From contig CALCOY010000010.1 in the NCBI GenBank assembly GCA_937897325.1, forward strand, positions 1-42,137: 42,137 nucleotides of DNA, read 5' to 3'. Origin of the DNA: an uncultured Shimia sp. GTDB taxonomy: Bacteria; Pseudomonadota; Alphaproteobacteria; Rhodobacterales; Rhodobacteraceae. Under the pieces are notes generated by a model. That model was not told the origin of the DNA. It worked only from the letters and a program-made list of their open reading frames with translations, and ran no database searches. Shown piece after piece: positions 9,655-16,927 of the stretch. How positions within the stretch are numbered: the stretch's first letter is position 1; each line of letters begins with the position of its first letter. Made by a program: the position numbers and the translations under genes.

Positions 9655-9681
9655 GGCGGAAGCCTTGCCTATAGCCTTGCC

Positions 9682-10398
9682 ATGGCAAAGAAGAAAACGA
9701 GCAGAAAAAAGAAAGCGCCACCGAAGCGGCCCCTAAGATGGCTGCTGAGGATGTCATTCTTCGCAGGACTGGGCGTGGTGCTGTTCGCGTTCTGGATGGG
9801 CCTGCTTTGGTCTTTCTTCAACCCACCAACGACCTTCTACATGATGCAGGAACGCTGGCGGCTTGGGACGGTCGATCAGGATTGGGTAGCGATCGAGGAT
9901 GTGGCCCCCGTTATGGCGCGTGCGGTGGTGGCCGCTGAAGATGCGAATTTCTGCCAGCATTGGGGTTTTGACGTGAATGCGATCCGCTCGGCCATTGCGG
10001 AGGGGTCCGGGCGGGGTGCCTCAACGATCAGTCAGCAAGTGGTCAAGAACGTCTATCTCTGGCATGGGCGCAACTGGACGCGCAAGGCGCTGGAAGCCGC
10101 GATGACACCTGTGGTCGAGGCGATGTGGTCCAAGCGCAGGATCGTCGAAGTCTATCTGAATGTCGCCGAGTTCGACGAAGGCGTTTTCGGAGTGAAGGCG
10201 GCGGCCCGGCATTACTATGGGGTGGATCCGCAGGATCTGAGTGCCACGCAGGCCGCACGGCTGGCCGCGATCCTGCCCGCCCCCAAAAGCCGGTCGGCCA
10301 GCAAACCGTCGGATTTCGTGCGCAAACGCGCCCGGCAGATCGTGAGCGGAGCCGCCACCATTCGCGCGGATGGACGCGCGGCCTGTTTCGAGAGTTGA
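9682..10398 (+). CDS. mtgA: Monofunctional biosynthetic peptidoglycan transglycosylase
   Basis: GT51 family glycosyltransferase that polymerises lipid II into glycan strands at the periplasmic face of the inner membrane. The order is a very basic N-terminus (residues 1-19), one transmembrane helix (about 24-46), and the GT51 domain with catalytic Glu86 in EDANFCQHWGFD and the second signature GASTISQQ. No transpeptidase domain follows, and the 238-residue length fits MtgA rather than bifunctional PBP1. No strong ribosome binding site is seen before the ATG. Confidence 0.95.
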   Translation: MAKKKTSRKKKAPPKRPLRWLLRMSFFAGLGVVLFAFWMGLLWSFFNPPTTFYMMQERWRLGTVDQDWVAIEDVAPVMARAVVAAEDANFCQHWGFDVNAIRSAIAEGSGRGASTISQQVVKNVYLWHGRNWTRKALEAAMTPVVEAMWSKRRIVEVYLNVAEFDEGVFGVKAAARHYYGVDPQDLSATQAARLAAILPAPKSRSASKPSDFVRKRARQIVSGAATIRADGRAACFES

Positions 10399-10454
10399 AA
10401 AAGTGCCTGACCCCGTGCAATGAAGAATGACCTGAAGCTAAGTCATTGATCCCT

Positions 10455-11120
10455 ATGGCCCGATTGTTCCACGTCCCGCTTTCCCCATTCTGCCGCAAGG
10501 TGCGCCTTGTGCTTGCGGAAAAGAAAATCGAGGTGGAATTGGTCGAGGAACGATACTGGGAGGCGGAGCCGGATTTCCTGCGGCGGAACCCCGCAGCCAA
10601 GGTGCCTGTTCTGCGGCTGGACGGGATCATGATGGCCGAAAGCACCGCAATCTGTGAATACATTGAAGAGACGCGGCCCGAGCCCGAGCTGATGCCGAAA
10701 GAGGCGGCGGATCGGTTGGAAGTGCGGCGGATCGTAAGCTGGTTTGACGACAAGTTTCATGCCGAGGTGACCTCAAAACTGCTATACGAGCGGGTCAACA
10801 AGAAGGTCATGGGGCAAGGCTATCCTGACAGCGCGGCGGTGAAGGCCGGGGCCAAGGCGATCAAGTATCATCTGGATTACATGACCTGGCTGTTGGATCA
10901 TCGGCGCTGGCTGGCCGGGGACGTCATGACATTGGCGGATTTCGCGGCGGCTGCACATTTGTCCGCGCTCGACTATATCAGTGATGTGGACTGGAACCGG
11001 AGCGAAGCTGTCAAGGATTGGTATGCCAAAATCAAAAGCCGACCGGCCTTTCGCGGGATCCTGGCTGATCAGGTGTCGGGTTTCCCGCCGCCGCGGCACT
11101 ACAATGACCTTGATTTCTGA
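10455..11120 (+). CDS. Glutathione S-transferase family protein
   Basis: A 221-residue cytosolic GST-fold protein. The N-terminal thioredoxin-like domain has SPFCRKVRL at residues 9-17 and a V-P-V cis-proline motif, followed by the AESTAICEYIEE glutathione-binding loop. An all-helical C-terminal domain ends with the typical GDVMTLADFAAAAHL capping box. Ser9 or Cys12 could serve as the catalytic residue. The substrate is unknown; such enzymes act in conjugation, peroxide reduction or ring-cleavage pathways. The ATG at 10455 is chosen at the start of homology. Confidence 0.9.
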   Translation: MARLFHVPLSPFCRKVRLVLAEKKIEVELVEERYWEAEPDFLRRNPAAKVPVLRLDGIMMAESTAICEYIEETRPEPELMPKEAADRLEVRRIVSWFDDKFHAEVTSKLLYERVNKKVMGQGYPDSAAVKAGAKAIKYHLDYMTWLLDHRRWLAGDVMTLADFAAAAHLSALDYISDVDWNRSEAVKDWYAKIKSRPAFRGILADQVSGFPPPRHYNDLDF

Positions 11121-11130
11121 GGGCCGGCCG

Positions 11131-11151
11131 CTGGGGGTTTTCCACCCCCAG
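11131..11151 (+). terminator. GC-rich hairpin between the GST gene and queG
   Basis: A perfect 7-bp stem (CTGGGGG, 11131-11137, with CCCCCAG, 11145-11151) surrounds a 7-nt loop, 10 bp after the GST stop codon. It is followed by a C-rich stretch and GGAGGATATTTG rather than a T run, so it is not a classical intrinsic terminator. I believe similar short elements are scattered between genes in Rhodobacterales genomes, but that is from memory and unchecked. Confidence 0.5.
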
Positions 11152-11183
11152 ACCCCCGGAGGATATTTGCGACCCAGAGAAGG

Positions 11184-12224
11184 ATGGATCTGAAAGCCCG
11201 TCTTGTTGCGCAGGCCCTCGATGAGGGTTTTGTCGCGGCGCGTGTCTGCCAGCCGGATGCGGTGCCGGACGTGATGGCGCGGCTTCAGGCGTTTGTGGCG
11301 CAGGGCTATCATGGGCAGATGGGCTGGATGGCCGAACGCATTGCGTGGCGGGGAGATCCCACGGCACTCTGGCCCGAGGCGCAATCCGTGCTGATGCTGG
11401 CCGAGAGCTATGCGCCGGACATGAATCCGCTGACCGTTCTGAAGACACCCGAGAAAGCGGCGATCTCGGTCTATGCGCAGGGGCGGGACTATCACGATGT
11501 GGTCAAGAAACGCCTGAAGCGGGTGGCGCGCTGGCTGGTGGCGGAAGCGGATTGCGAAGTGAAGGTGTTTGTGGACACGGCGCCTGTGCCGGAAAAGGCG
11601 CTTGGGCAGGCGGCGGGTTTGGGCTGGCAGGGCAAGCACACGAACCTGGTGAGTCAGGATTGGGGCAACTGGTGTTTTCTAGGGGCGATCTTTACGACTG
11701 CGGCACTGGCGCCGGATGCGGCGGAGGTGGATCATTGTGGCTCCTGTCGGGCCTGTCTGGATGTGTGCCCGACCGATGCTTTTCCGGGGCCCTACCGGCT
11801 GGATGCGCGGCGTTGCATTTCCTACCTGACGATCGAGCATAGGGGACCCGTCGATCTGGAATTGCGGGCGAAGATGGGCAATCGGATCTATGGCTGTGAC
11901 GATTGCCTGGCGGTGTGTCCCTGGAACAAGTTTGCAGTGGCGGCGCGGGATCAGCGCCTGGTCGCGCCGGATTGGGAGGCACCGGATCTGGCGGAGTTGG
12001 CACGCCTGGACGATGCCAGGTTCCGTGCGCGGTTTTCGGGATCGCCGATCAAGCGGATCGGGCGGGACCGGTTTGTTCGGAACGTGCTGTATGCCATCGG
12101 GAATTCCGGGGCGGCGCATCTGGTGCGCATTGCTCAGGATCTTGCGGATGACCCGGATGCGGCCGTGGCCGACGCGGCGCAGTGGGCGGTGGGGCGGCTG
12201 AGAGGCGGAGAAAACGGGCCGTGA
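11184..12224 (+). CDS. queG: Epoxyqueuosine reductase QueG
   Basis: Cobalamin- and [4Fe-4S]-dependent enzyme that reduces epoxyqueuosine to queuosine in tRNA, the last step of queuosine synthesis. The N-terminal half is the substrate/cobalamin domain. The C-terminal half has two ferredoxin-type cysteine motifs, [12 protein letters not shown] and CDDCLAVCP, that bind two clusters. A HEAT-like helical end ([10 protein letters not shown]…) completes the family architecture. The 346-residue length is normal. The start follows AGAGAAGG closely. Confidence 0.95.
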   Translation: MDLKARLVAQALDEGFVAARVCQPDAVPDVMARLQAFVAQGYHGQMGWMAERIAWRGDPTALWPEAQSVLMLAESYAPDMNPLTVLKTPEKAAISVYAQGRDYHDVVKKRLKRVARWLVAEADCEVKVFVDTAPVPEKALGQAAGLGWQGKHTNLVSQDWGNWCFLGAIFTTAALAPDAAEVDHCGSCRACLDVCPTDAFPGPYRLDARRCISYLTIEHRGPVDLELRAKMGNRIYGCDDCLAVCPWNKFAVAARDQRLVAPDWEAPDLAELARLDDARFRARFSGSPIKRIGRDRFVRNVLYAIGNSGAAHLVRIAQDLADDPDAAVADAAQWAVGRLRGGENGP

Positions 12225-12249
12225 AAGGGTCTGCCCGTTCGTCGTGAAG

Positions 12250-12440
12250 CATTTATCTGGACCGGAGGTTGACTGTGGACAGCGCGGGCGACGAGGACAC
12301 CCGGGCAGAGCACAGGAAAGACGACGGAGAGGATCTGCGCGATGCCCGCCGATGCGCGCGCCTGCAATGAATGCCGCCAAAGCCCAGAACGGCGGCGAAG
12401 AGTGCGACCACGACCATTGGTGGCGCAAACCGGCTGACCG
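12250..12440 (-). pseudogene. Remnant of a DUF1328 (YtjA-type) small membrane protein
   Basis: On the minus strand VVVALFAAVLGFGGI (starting at 12417) matches the hallmark N-terminal helix of DUF1328 proteins. The continuation, ASAGIAQIL…VVF, is found in another frame. Between the two parts the reading IAGA lies in the third frame, so at least two small insertions (about 4 nt and 1 nt) have broken the gene. The second helix has also picked up Pro and Cys substitutions (FPVLCPG). The first residues before the helix are not recognisable. No intact product is expected. Bases 12441-12699, between this and the next pseudogene, hold nothing I can identify. Confidence 0.7.
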
Positions 12441-12699
12441 ACCTTACTGCAGAGCGCCACATCGAACTTGTGATCTCGAACAAGTTGGGAGAGGCGGGAG
12501 ACGGGACCTGTCGGGACAAGGCCGTCGATGACGTCCGTTCGGCCTGTTTGGATACAGGCTTTTGTGCGTCGCGGAGCGGCATGACATCGCGCCTCATATA
12601 ATCGATGTGATGTGCAGCGCAGCGATCTTCGATCAACCGGATCCGATCAAGACGGAATTCCGCTTCACGTGTGACAATTGTGGGGGGTCATCTCCTTCG

Positions 12700-13030
12700 G
12701 CCTTTTTACGCCCGCTTAAGGACGGTTCGGCCTTCACCATTCTCTGTCTTGATCCTGTTGGCGGTTTGTCGGTGCAGCCCGCGACGGCGATCGGATTGAG
12801 GCGGCTCTGCCAGAAGGGACTTTCATTTTCGACATCGACGATGTCTTGAAGCATTGGGCTGGGGGCACCTTCAAATCTATGCCACATCAAGTGATCAACA
12901 GGACGGGCCAGGAATGCTATTCCTTCTGCTGATTTGCGACAGCGCGCTTTGACAGGGAGATTGCACCGATCGTTCCACCCGTCGTGGGATACCAGCGGGA
13001 CCCATTTACATGGAGGCATGGCATCGCGCC
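12700..13030 (+). pseudogene. C-terminal remnant of a 2-oxoglutarate/Fe(II) oxygenase (isopenicillin N synthase type)
   Basis: Three segments follow the C-terminal half of isopenicillin N synthase-like dioxygenases. First, KDGSAFTILCLDPVGGLSV corresponds to the HTDxGxLTLL…GGLEV core. After a frameshift near 12775 comes DGDRIEAALPEGTFIFDIDD, then a stretch with SMPHQVINR. After an in-frame TGA at 12930 the same frame reads FDREIAPIVPPVVG, matching the family's tail. The metal-binding His of HxD is Leu and the Arg of the RxS 2-oxoglutarate motif is Cys. The N-terminal half is missing. The frameshift, stop and lost ligands make this a dead gene. Confidence 0.75.
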
Positions 13031-13121
13031 ACTTCCGAAAGGAACTGGCCAGCCTCGGCTCCAATCACACAAGACCCAGACCCGAGCTTCACATGAACCG
13101 GAAAACGAAGGAAAAACAGAT

Positions 13122-13949
13122 ATGCAGGCACTTCAAGGTAAGACTGCCATCGTCACGGGCGCGTCCGCTCCGAACGGCATTGGGCGCGCAACATCGCTGC
13201 AACTGGCCAAAGAGGGCGCGCGTGTTGTTGTCACCGATATGGACGGCGCACTCGACTCAAAGGGTGACCGGCTGAACAAGCTCGACCTGCTGCAGGGGTT
13301 GGTCGGCGAGATCAACAATGCGGGCGGCGAAGCCATCGCTGTGGAACTGGATGTCACAAGCAAATCCGATATTGATCAATGCGTGTTGAAGGCCGAGCAA
13401 TCGTTCCAAAGTGTGGACATTCTGGTGAATAACGCTGGATCGCTTGCAGGCACCGGAGACTTTCTCAACACAACTGCCGAGGAATGGGTCACAAGCTTCA
13501 ACGTCAACCTTTTGGGTGTCATGATGCTTTGCCAGGCAGCGATCCCGCACATGCGTCTCGCGGGTGGTGGTTCCATCGTCAATGTCGGCTCCACGGGTAG
13601 TTTGGGCGCCGAACCCGGGTTTGGGGCTTACACAATCATGAAACATGGATTGATCGGTCTCACAAAACTGATCGCTGCGGAATTTGGACCGGACAATATT
13701 CGCTGCAATGCGGTCTGCCCAGGCTACACCGAGACCGATATGCACATGGCTGTAAATGAAAGACTGGCAGCGGAACAAAACGTGTCATTGGAAGCGATCA
13801 AGCAAAAAAGATACGAAACCGTGGCGATGCGCAGAGCGGGTAAGCCAGCAGAGGTCGCAAAGGCCATCAGCTATCTGGTCAGCGATTCCGCTGAATATGT
13901 CACTGGCGTTGCCTTGCCGGTTTCAGGCGGCGTTCCGTACGGAATCTGA
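13122..13949 (+). CDS. Short-chain dehydrogenase/reductase (SDR)
   Basis: A 275-residue classical SDR oxidoreductase. It has the Rossmann glycine motif TGASAPNGIG (12-21), NNAG (103-106), catalytic Ser157, and Tyr170-x3-Lys174, plus the usual C-terminal YVTGVALPVSGG. D39 after the second strand suggests NAD(H) preference. The substrate cannot be inferred. ATG 13122 is preceded by AAGGA at a suitable distance. The frame stays open upstream to 12984, but those residues belong to the decayed oxygenase remnant, so they are excluded. The gene sits alone between decayed sequence and msrA. Confidence 0.9.
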   Translation: MQALQGKTAIVTGASAPNGIGRATSLQLAKEGARVVVTDMDGALDSKGDRLNKLDLLQGLVGEINNAGGEAIAVELDVTSKSDIDQCVLKAEQSFQSVDILVNNAGSLAGTGDFLNTTAEEWVTSFNVNLLGVMMLCQAAIPHMRLAGGGSIVNVGSTGSLGAEPGFGAYTIMKHGLIGLTKLIAAEFGPDNIRCNAVCPGYTETDMHMAVNERLAAEQNVSLEAIKQKRYETVAMRRAGKPAEVAKAISYLVSDSAEYVTGVALPVSGGVPYGI

Positions 13950-14196
13950 AGCCGATTTTGTATGGCGATTTCTGGCTTTCCATAAATCTTCGTCCTGCCC
14001 AGTGTAAGCAGGAAGGATCGATAGAAATCGGGGGCCAGTGTCGCAAAGCGGTCGTACACCGACGTGTTGGCACGGGCAAAGTTTCCACTTTGACGACCTT
14101 TAGGCGGAGTGTAGCTGAGTTGAGGCAGTCGTTGGCGCGGGTCGGGTTGCGGAGACGATCCGCTACCCGATCCTTGTTTTTTGAACGGAGCTGACG

Positions 14197-14703
14197 CTAT
14201 TCCGCGGCGCGGCGGGGGAGAACCCAGTTTGGCCGTGGGAAGTGGCAGGTATAGCCGTTGGGGAAGCGTTCGAGGTAGTCCTGATGCTCTGGTTCGGCAT
14301 CCCAGAAATCGCCGACAGGTTCAAGCTCGGTCACCACTTTGCCAGGCCAGATGCCCGAGGCGTTGACGTCGGCGATGGTGTTCTCGGCCACCTGCTTTTG
14401 CGCGTCGTCGACATAGTAGATGGCCGAGCGATAGCTGAGGCCGACATCGTTGCCCTGTCGGTTGAGCGTCGTGGGATCGTGGATCTGGAAGAAGAACTCC
14501 AGGATCTCGCGGTAGGAGATGATGGCAGGATCAAAGAAGATCTCGATCCCTTCGGCGTGGGTGCCGTGGTTGCGGTAGGTTGCGTTGGGCACGTCGCCCC
14601 CGGTATATCCCACGCGGGTTTTCAGAATGCCGGGGCGCTTGCGGATGAGGTCCTGCATGCCCCAGAAACAGCCTCCTGCCAGAACGGCGCGTTCTTCGCT
14701 CAT
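14197..14703 (-). CDS. msrA: Peptide methionine-S-sulfoxide reductase MsrA
   Basis: Reduces the S-epimer of methionine sulfoxide in oxidised proteins. The active site GCFWG carries catalytic Cys12, followed by the family's GYTGG and HDPTT motifs and the [14 protein letters not shown] segment. There are 168 residues. The C-terminal recycling cysteines seen in some MsrAs are absent beyond the CHF near the end, so regeneration may use that single cysteine. Its ATG overlaps the msrB stop by 4 nt (ATGA at 14700-14703), so the two reductases are translationally coupled. Confidence 0.96.
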   Translation of the reverse strand: MSEERAVLAGGCFWGMQDLIRKRPGILKTRVGYTGGDVPNATYRNHGTHAEGIEIFFDPAIISYREILEFFFQIHDPTTLNRQGNDVGLSYRSAIYYVDDAQKQVAENTIADVNASGIWPGKVVTELEPVGDFWDAEPEHQDYLERFPNGYTCHFPRPNWVLPRRAAE

Positions 14704-15143
14704 GCCACATCCTCCACTTGATCCAGAAATTCGCCGTAGCCTTCGGCTTCCATGTCGTCGCGGTGGACGAAGCGGAGCGAGGCGGAATTGATGCAATAGC
14801 GCAGGCCGCCCCGGTCGGGCGGGCCGTCGGGAAAGACGTGACCCAGATGGCTGTCGCCAAATTTGCTGCGCACTTCGGTGCGGATCATCCCATGAGCCGT
14901 GTCGCGGTGTTCGGTCACGTTGTCGATCGGTTTGGTGAAGCTGGGCCAGCCGCAGCCGCTTTCGTACTTGTCGGCAGACGCAAAGAGCGGTTCGCCAGAT
15001 ACGATGTCGACGTAGATGCCGGGTTCCTTGTTGCCCAAGAGCTTGCCGGTGCCAGGGCGTTCCGTGCCGCTTTCCTGCGTGACATGATATTCCTCGGGCG
15101 AGAGGGTCGCGATCACGTCCGGGTTTTTGGCGTATTTGGCCAT
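14700..15143 (-). CDS. msrB: Peptide methionine-R-sulfoxide reductase MsrB (zinc-less form)
   Basis: Reduces the R-epimer of protein methionine sulfoxide, complementing MsrA. Catalytic Cys117 lies in [11 protein letters not shown] and a recycling cysteine, Cys64, in [18 protein letters not shown] is also present. The two CxxC pairs that hold structural zinc in E. coli MsrB are replaced here (residues around 45-50 and 93-98 contain no cysteine), so this is the zinc-free subtype. There are 147 residues. AGGAGA lies upstream of ATG 15143; the frame extends further upstream but without homology. It is first in the msrB–msrA pair and divergent from the peroxidase gene. Confidence 0.95.
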   Translation of the reverse strand: MAKYAKNPDVIATLSPEEYHVTQESGTERPGTGKLLGNKEPGIYVDIVSGEPLFASADKYESGCGWPSFTKPIDNVTEHRDTAHGMIRTEVRSKFGDSHLGHVFPDGPPDRGGLRYCINSASLRFVHRDDMEAEGYGEFLDQVEDVA

Positions 15144-15260
15144 GATGTCTCCTGTCCTTGGTGTTGCCTGTATATTTGGCGCGTTTGGGCGCGAATGAAA
15201 GGGCGTGACTTGTCGCGCAGGACGCCTAGTTTTTGGCAAAGGTCGATGGAGAGCGTGCGG

Positions 15261-15785
15261 ATGATCCGGATCTTTGGGTTTTTGACGGCGATGTTTCTGG
15301 CAGGAGCGGCCTGGGCTGGTCTGCCGCACAAGGTATTTCCGTCGATTGACGGGGGTATGCTGAACCTGGCGGATTGGCAGGGGCAGCCGGTGCTGGTGGT
15401 CAACATGGCGTCGCGCTGCGGCTTCACGCATCAATATGAGGGGTTGCAGACCCTTTACGATACATATCGGGATCAAGGTCTGATCGTCCTGGCCGTGCCG
15501 TCAGATGATTTCGGGCAAGAGCTTTCGTCGGCTGAGGCGGTAAAGGATTTCTGCAAGATGACCTTTTCGCTTGATATGCCCATGGCCGATATCACCCGCG
15601 TGCGCGGGGCCAAGGCGCATCCCTTCTATCAATTCGTGAAGGATGAGACGGGCTTCACGCCGCGTTGGAACTTCAACAAGGTTCTGATCGGGCCTGACGG
15701 GTCGGTTCTGGGCACGTGGACTTCCAATGTCGAACCGATGTCATCGAAGATGCGCACCGCAGTCGAAGCGGCCCTGCGCAACTAG
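15261..15785 (+). CDS. Exported glutathione peroxidase-like protein
   Basis: A thioredoxin-fold peroxidase of the glutathione peroxidase family, 174 residues, with an N-terminal signal peptide ending near AWA (residues 17-19), so it probably acts in the periplasm. Peroxidatic Cys53 ([12 protein letters not shown]), Gln86, Trp136 and Asn137 form the expected tetrad, and Cys98 is a likely resolving cysteine, as in thioredoxin-using members. Start 15261 has GGAGAG 7 nt upstream; ATG 15246 is possible but would lengthen the signal's n-region. It lies divergent from msrB, consistent with a shared response to oxidative stress. Confidence 0.9.
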   Translation: MIRIFGFLTAMFLAGAAWAGLPHKVFPSIDGGMLNLADWQGQPVLVVNMASRCGFTHQYEGLQTLYDTYRDQGLIVLAVPSDDFGQELSSAEAVKDFCKMTFSLDMPMADITRVRGAKAHPFYQFVKDETGFTPRWNFNKVLIGPDGSVLGTWTSNVEPMSSKMRTAVEAALRN

Positions 15786-15815
15786 CGAAAATGCCGATCG
15801 TTCGAGTGGCCCCCG

Positions 15816-15847
15816 AAAAACGAAGGGCGCGCAGAATATGCACGCCC
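15816..15847 (-). terminator. Intrinsic terminator of the exopolysaccharide (yjb-like) genes
   Basis: On the minus strand an 8-bp stem with one G·U pair (plus-strand arms 15825-15832 and 15840-15847, 7-nt loop) is followed by TTCGTTTTT. It stands 25 nt beyond the stop of the YjbE-like gene and separates it from the convergent peroxidase gene. Confidence 0.7.
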
Positions 15848-15871
15848 CTCTGAAATCTTGGATCGACTGGA

Positions 15872-16114
15872 TCAGTCCGTGTCTGTCGCGACTACATCGT
15901 CCTCGTCATCCGCAACAACGATCACTGCGACGACCGCTGTGGCAGCGAGGGCTGCGCTTGCGCCAATGCCCAATCCGCCGGCGGCTTGACCGTCAACGTT
16001 TTCCTGGCCTTGTCCACCTGTCACGGTGTTCAGTGGCAGTTCTTCAGCAGCCACGGGCAGAGCCATAGCTGCGGCGAGTGCGGTGGCCGATATCAGCGAG
16101 AATGCTTTGTTCAT
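15872..16114 (-). CDS. Small exported protein, YjbE-like
   Basis: An 80-residue protein with a signal peptide (cleavage after residues near VAAE), a Gly/Ala-rich middle, a hydrophobic stretch (about 48-68) and an acidic end rich in Asp. Size, composition and position next to YjbF- and YjbH-like genes recall YjbE of the E. coli yjbEFGH exopolysaccharide operon, but sequence identity is not strong enough to be certain. Here it is the last gene instead of the first. It may have its own promoter in the 117-bp gap upstream, where a palindrome lies. Confidence 0.65.
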   Translation of the reverse strand: MNKAFSLISATALAAAMALPVAAEELPLNTVTGGQGQENVDGQAAGGLGIGASAALAATAVVAVIVVADDEDDVVATDTD

Positions 16115-16207
16115 GGTTGAAACCCTTCAGTTCAGATGGTTGCCTTCTATCGTAAAACGAATAGCCCTACAACTTGGTTCATTCGCGTCGGCAGGATTTG
16201 GAAACAG

Positions 16208-16229
16208 TTTTTGTCCGATCGGGCAAAAA
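16208..16229. promoter_or_regulatory. 22-bp palindrome upstream of the YjbE-like gene
   Basis: TTTTTG and CAAAAA flank a perfect 8-bp core, CCGATCGG, with a single T/G mismatch pair between core and arms. The symmetry is over the whole 22 bp. It begins 2 bp beyond the stop codon of the YjbF-like gene and about 94 bp before the YjbE-like start. The A/T runs are on the wrong sides for an intrinsic terminator in either direction, so an operator for a dimeric regulator is the better reading. Confidence 0.45.
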
Positions 16230-16231
16230 GG

Positions 16232-16927
16232 TCACTTTTTCAGCAAGCGAAAGCTCAAATACCCCAGCTCGGGACCAACCCATTGACGTGATTTCAGAAT
16301 TGTCCCGTCCGAATTGTCGATCCAGTAATCATTGACCGCCTGACCCTGCCCGTTGATGCAGGTTTCCCGCAGGTGATGGGTGCTGAATTGCCGTTCCACA
16401 ATGGTGAGGGTTTCGTGACCCGCCGTCTGGATGGTGCAGTTGAGCGCCAGGGCGGCCTGCGTGTTGTCATCGCGGCGGAGATAATGCGTGCGGTTGACGC
16501 TTTGATGCACATGCTGCTGGCGCAGGGCAGCCTGCGTTCCGGCGATATCAGCCGAGGCCAGATCGTTCCCGAGGCCTTTGGTTGAAATCAGCAAACCGTC
16601 CCGCTGGACGATCTGCCCGCCATCCGTGCTACGCCAGACGACGATCTGGCCGGGCAGTGGATCGGTGCGGCGTGAATAAGGGGCAAGGAAAGCGACAAGT
16701 CCGCGTTTTTCGAAGGAGACTTCAAGGAGGCCGGCCTTGCGGCTGTCAAGCTGGGCACGGCTGGGCGTTGGCGGCCTTGCCTCGAGATCCCGACGCGCGG
16801 TGTTGATGCCCCGGATGGTGTTGAAAAGCTCGGCCTGCGTGCTGACGGTTTCGCGGTCTGACCCGCCGGCACAGGCAGAAAGGATCAGGGCAAGACCGAG
16901 ACCGGCAAGAGCGCGACGCATCATCAT
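16232..16927 (-). CDS. YjbF-like exopolysaccharide lipoprotein
   Basis: A 231-residue outer-membrane lipoprotein. The signal peptide ends in the lipobox LSAC, and the cysteine near residue 19 would be acylated. The remainder matches the YjbF/GfcB family of group 4 capsule and exopolysaccharide loci (beta-rich, with GLVAFL… and WIDNSDGTILKSRQWVGP). Three consecutive ATGs (16927, 16924, 16921) are possible starts; the first overlaps the yjbH-like stop as ATGA. In E. coli the partner YjbH follows; here it precedes. The exact molecular role of the family is unknown. Confidence 0.85.
   Translation of the reverse strand: MMMRRALAGLGLALILSACAGGSDRETVSTQAELFNTIRGINTARRDLEARPPTPSRAQLDSRKAGLLEVSFEKRGLVAFLAPYSRRTDPLPGQIVVWRSTDGGQIVQRDGLLISTKGLGNDLASADIAGTQAALRQQHVHQSVNRTHYLRRDDNTQAALALNCTIQTAGHETLTIVERQFSTHHLRETCINGQGQAVNDYWIDNSDGTILKSRQWVGPELGYLSFRLLKK

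Noticed and set aside
11131-11183. Riboswitch or cobalamin element ahead of the cobalamin-dependent QueG
   Set aside because: Only a simple 7-bp GC hairpin is present; no B12-box or other riboswitch core can be seen.
13871-14175. Minus-strand stretch after the SDR gene with a protein-like look (SVYDRFATLAPDFYRSFLL)
   Set aside because: It may be a gene remnant, but I could not link it to any family, there is no clear start, and the frame does not hold over a useful length.
16208-16229. Intrinsic terminator after the YjbF-like gene
   Set aside because: The T run is on the 5' arm and the A run on the 3' arm in both directions, opposite to what a terminator needs.
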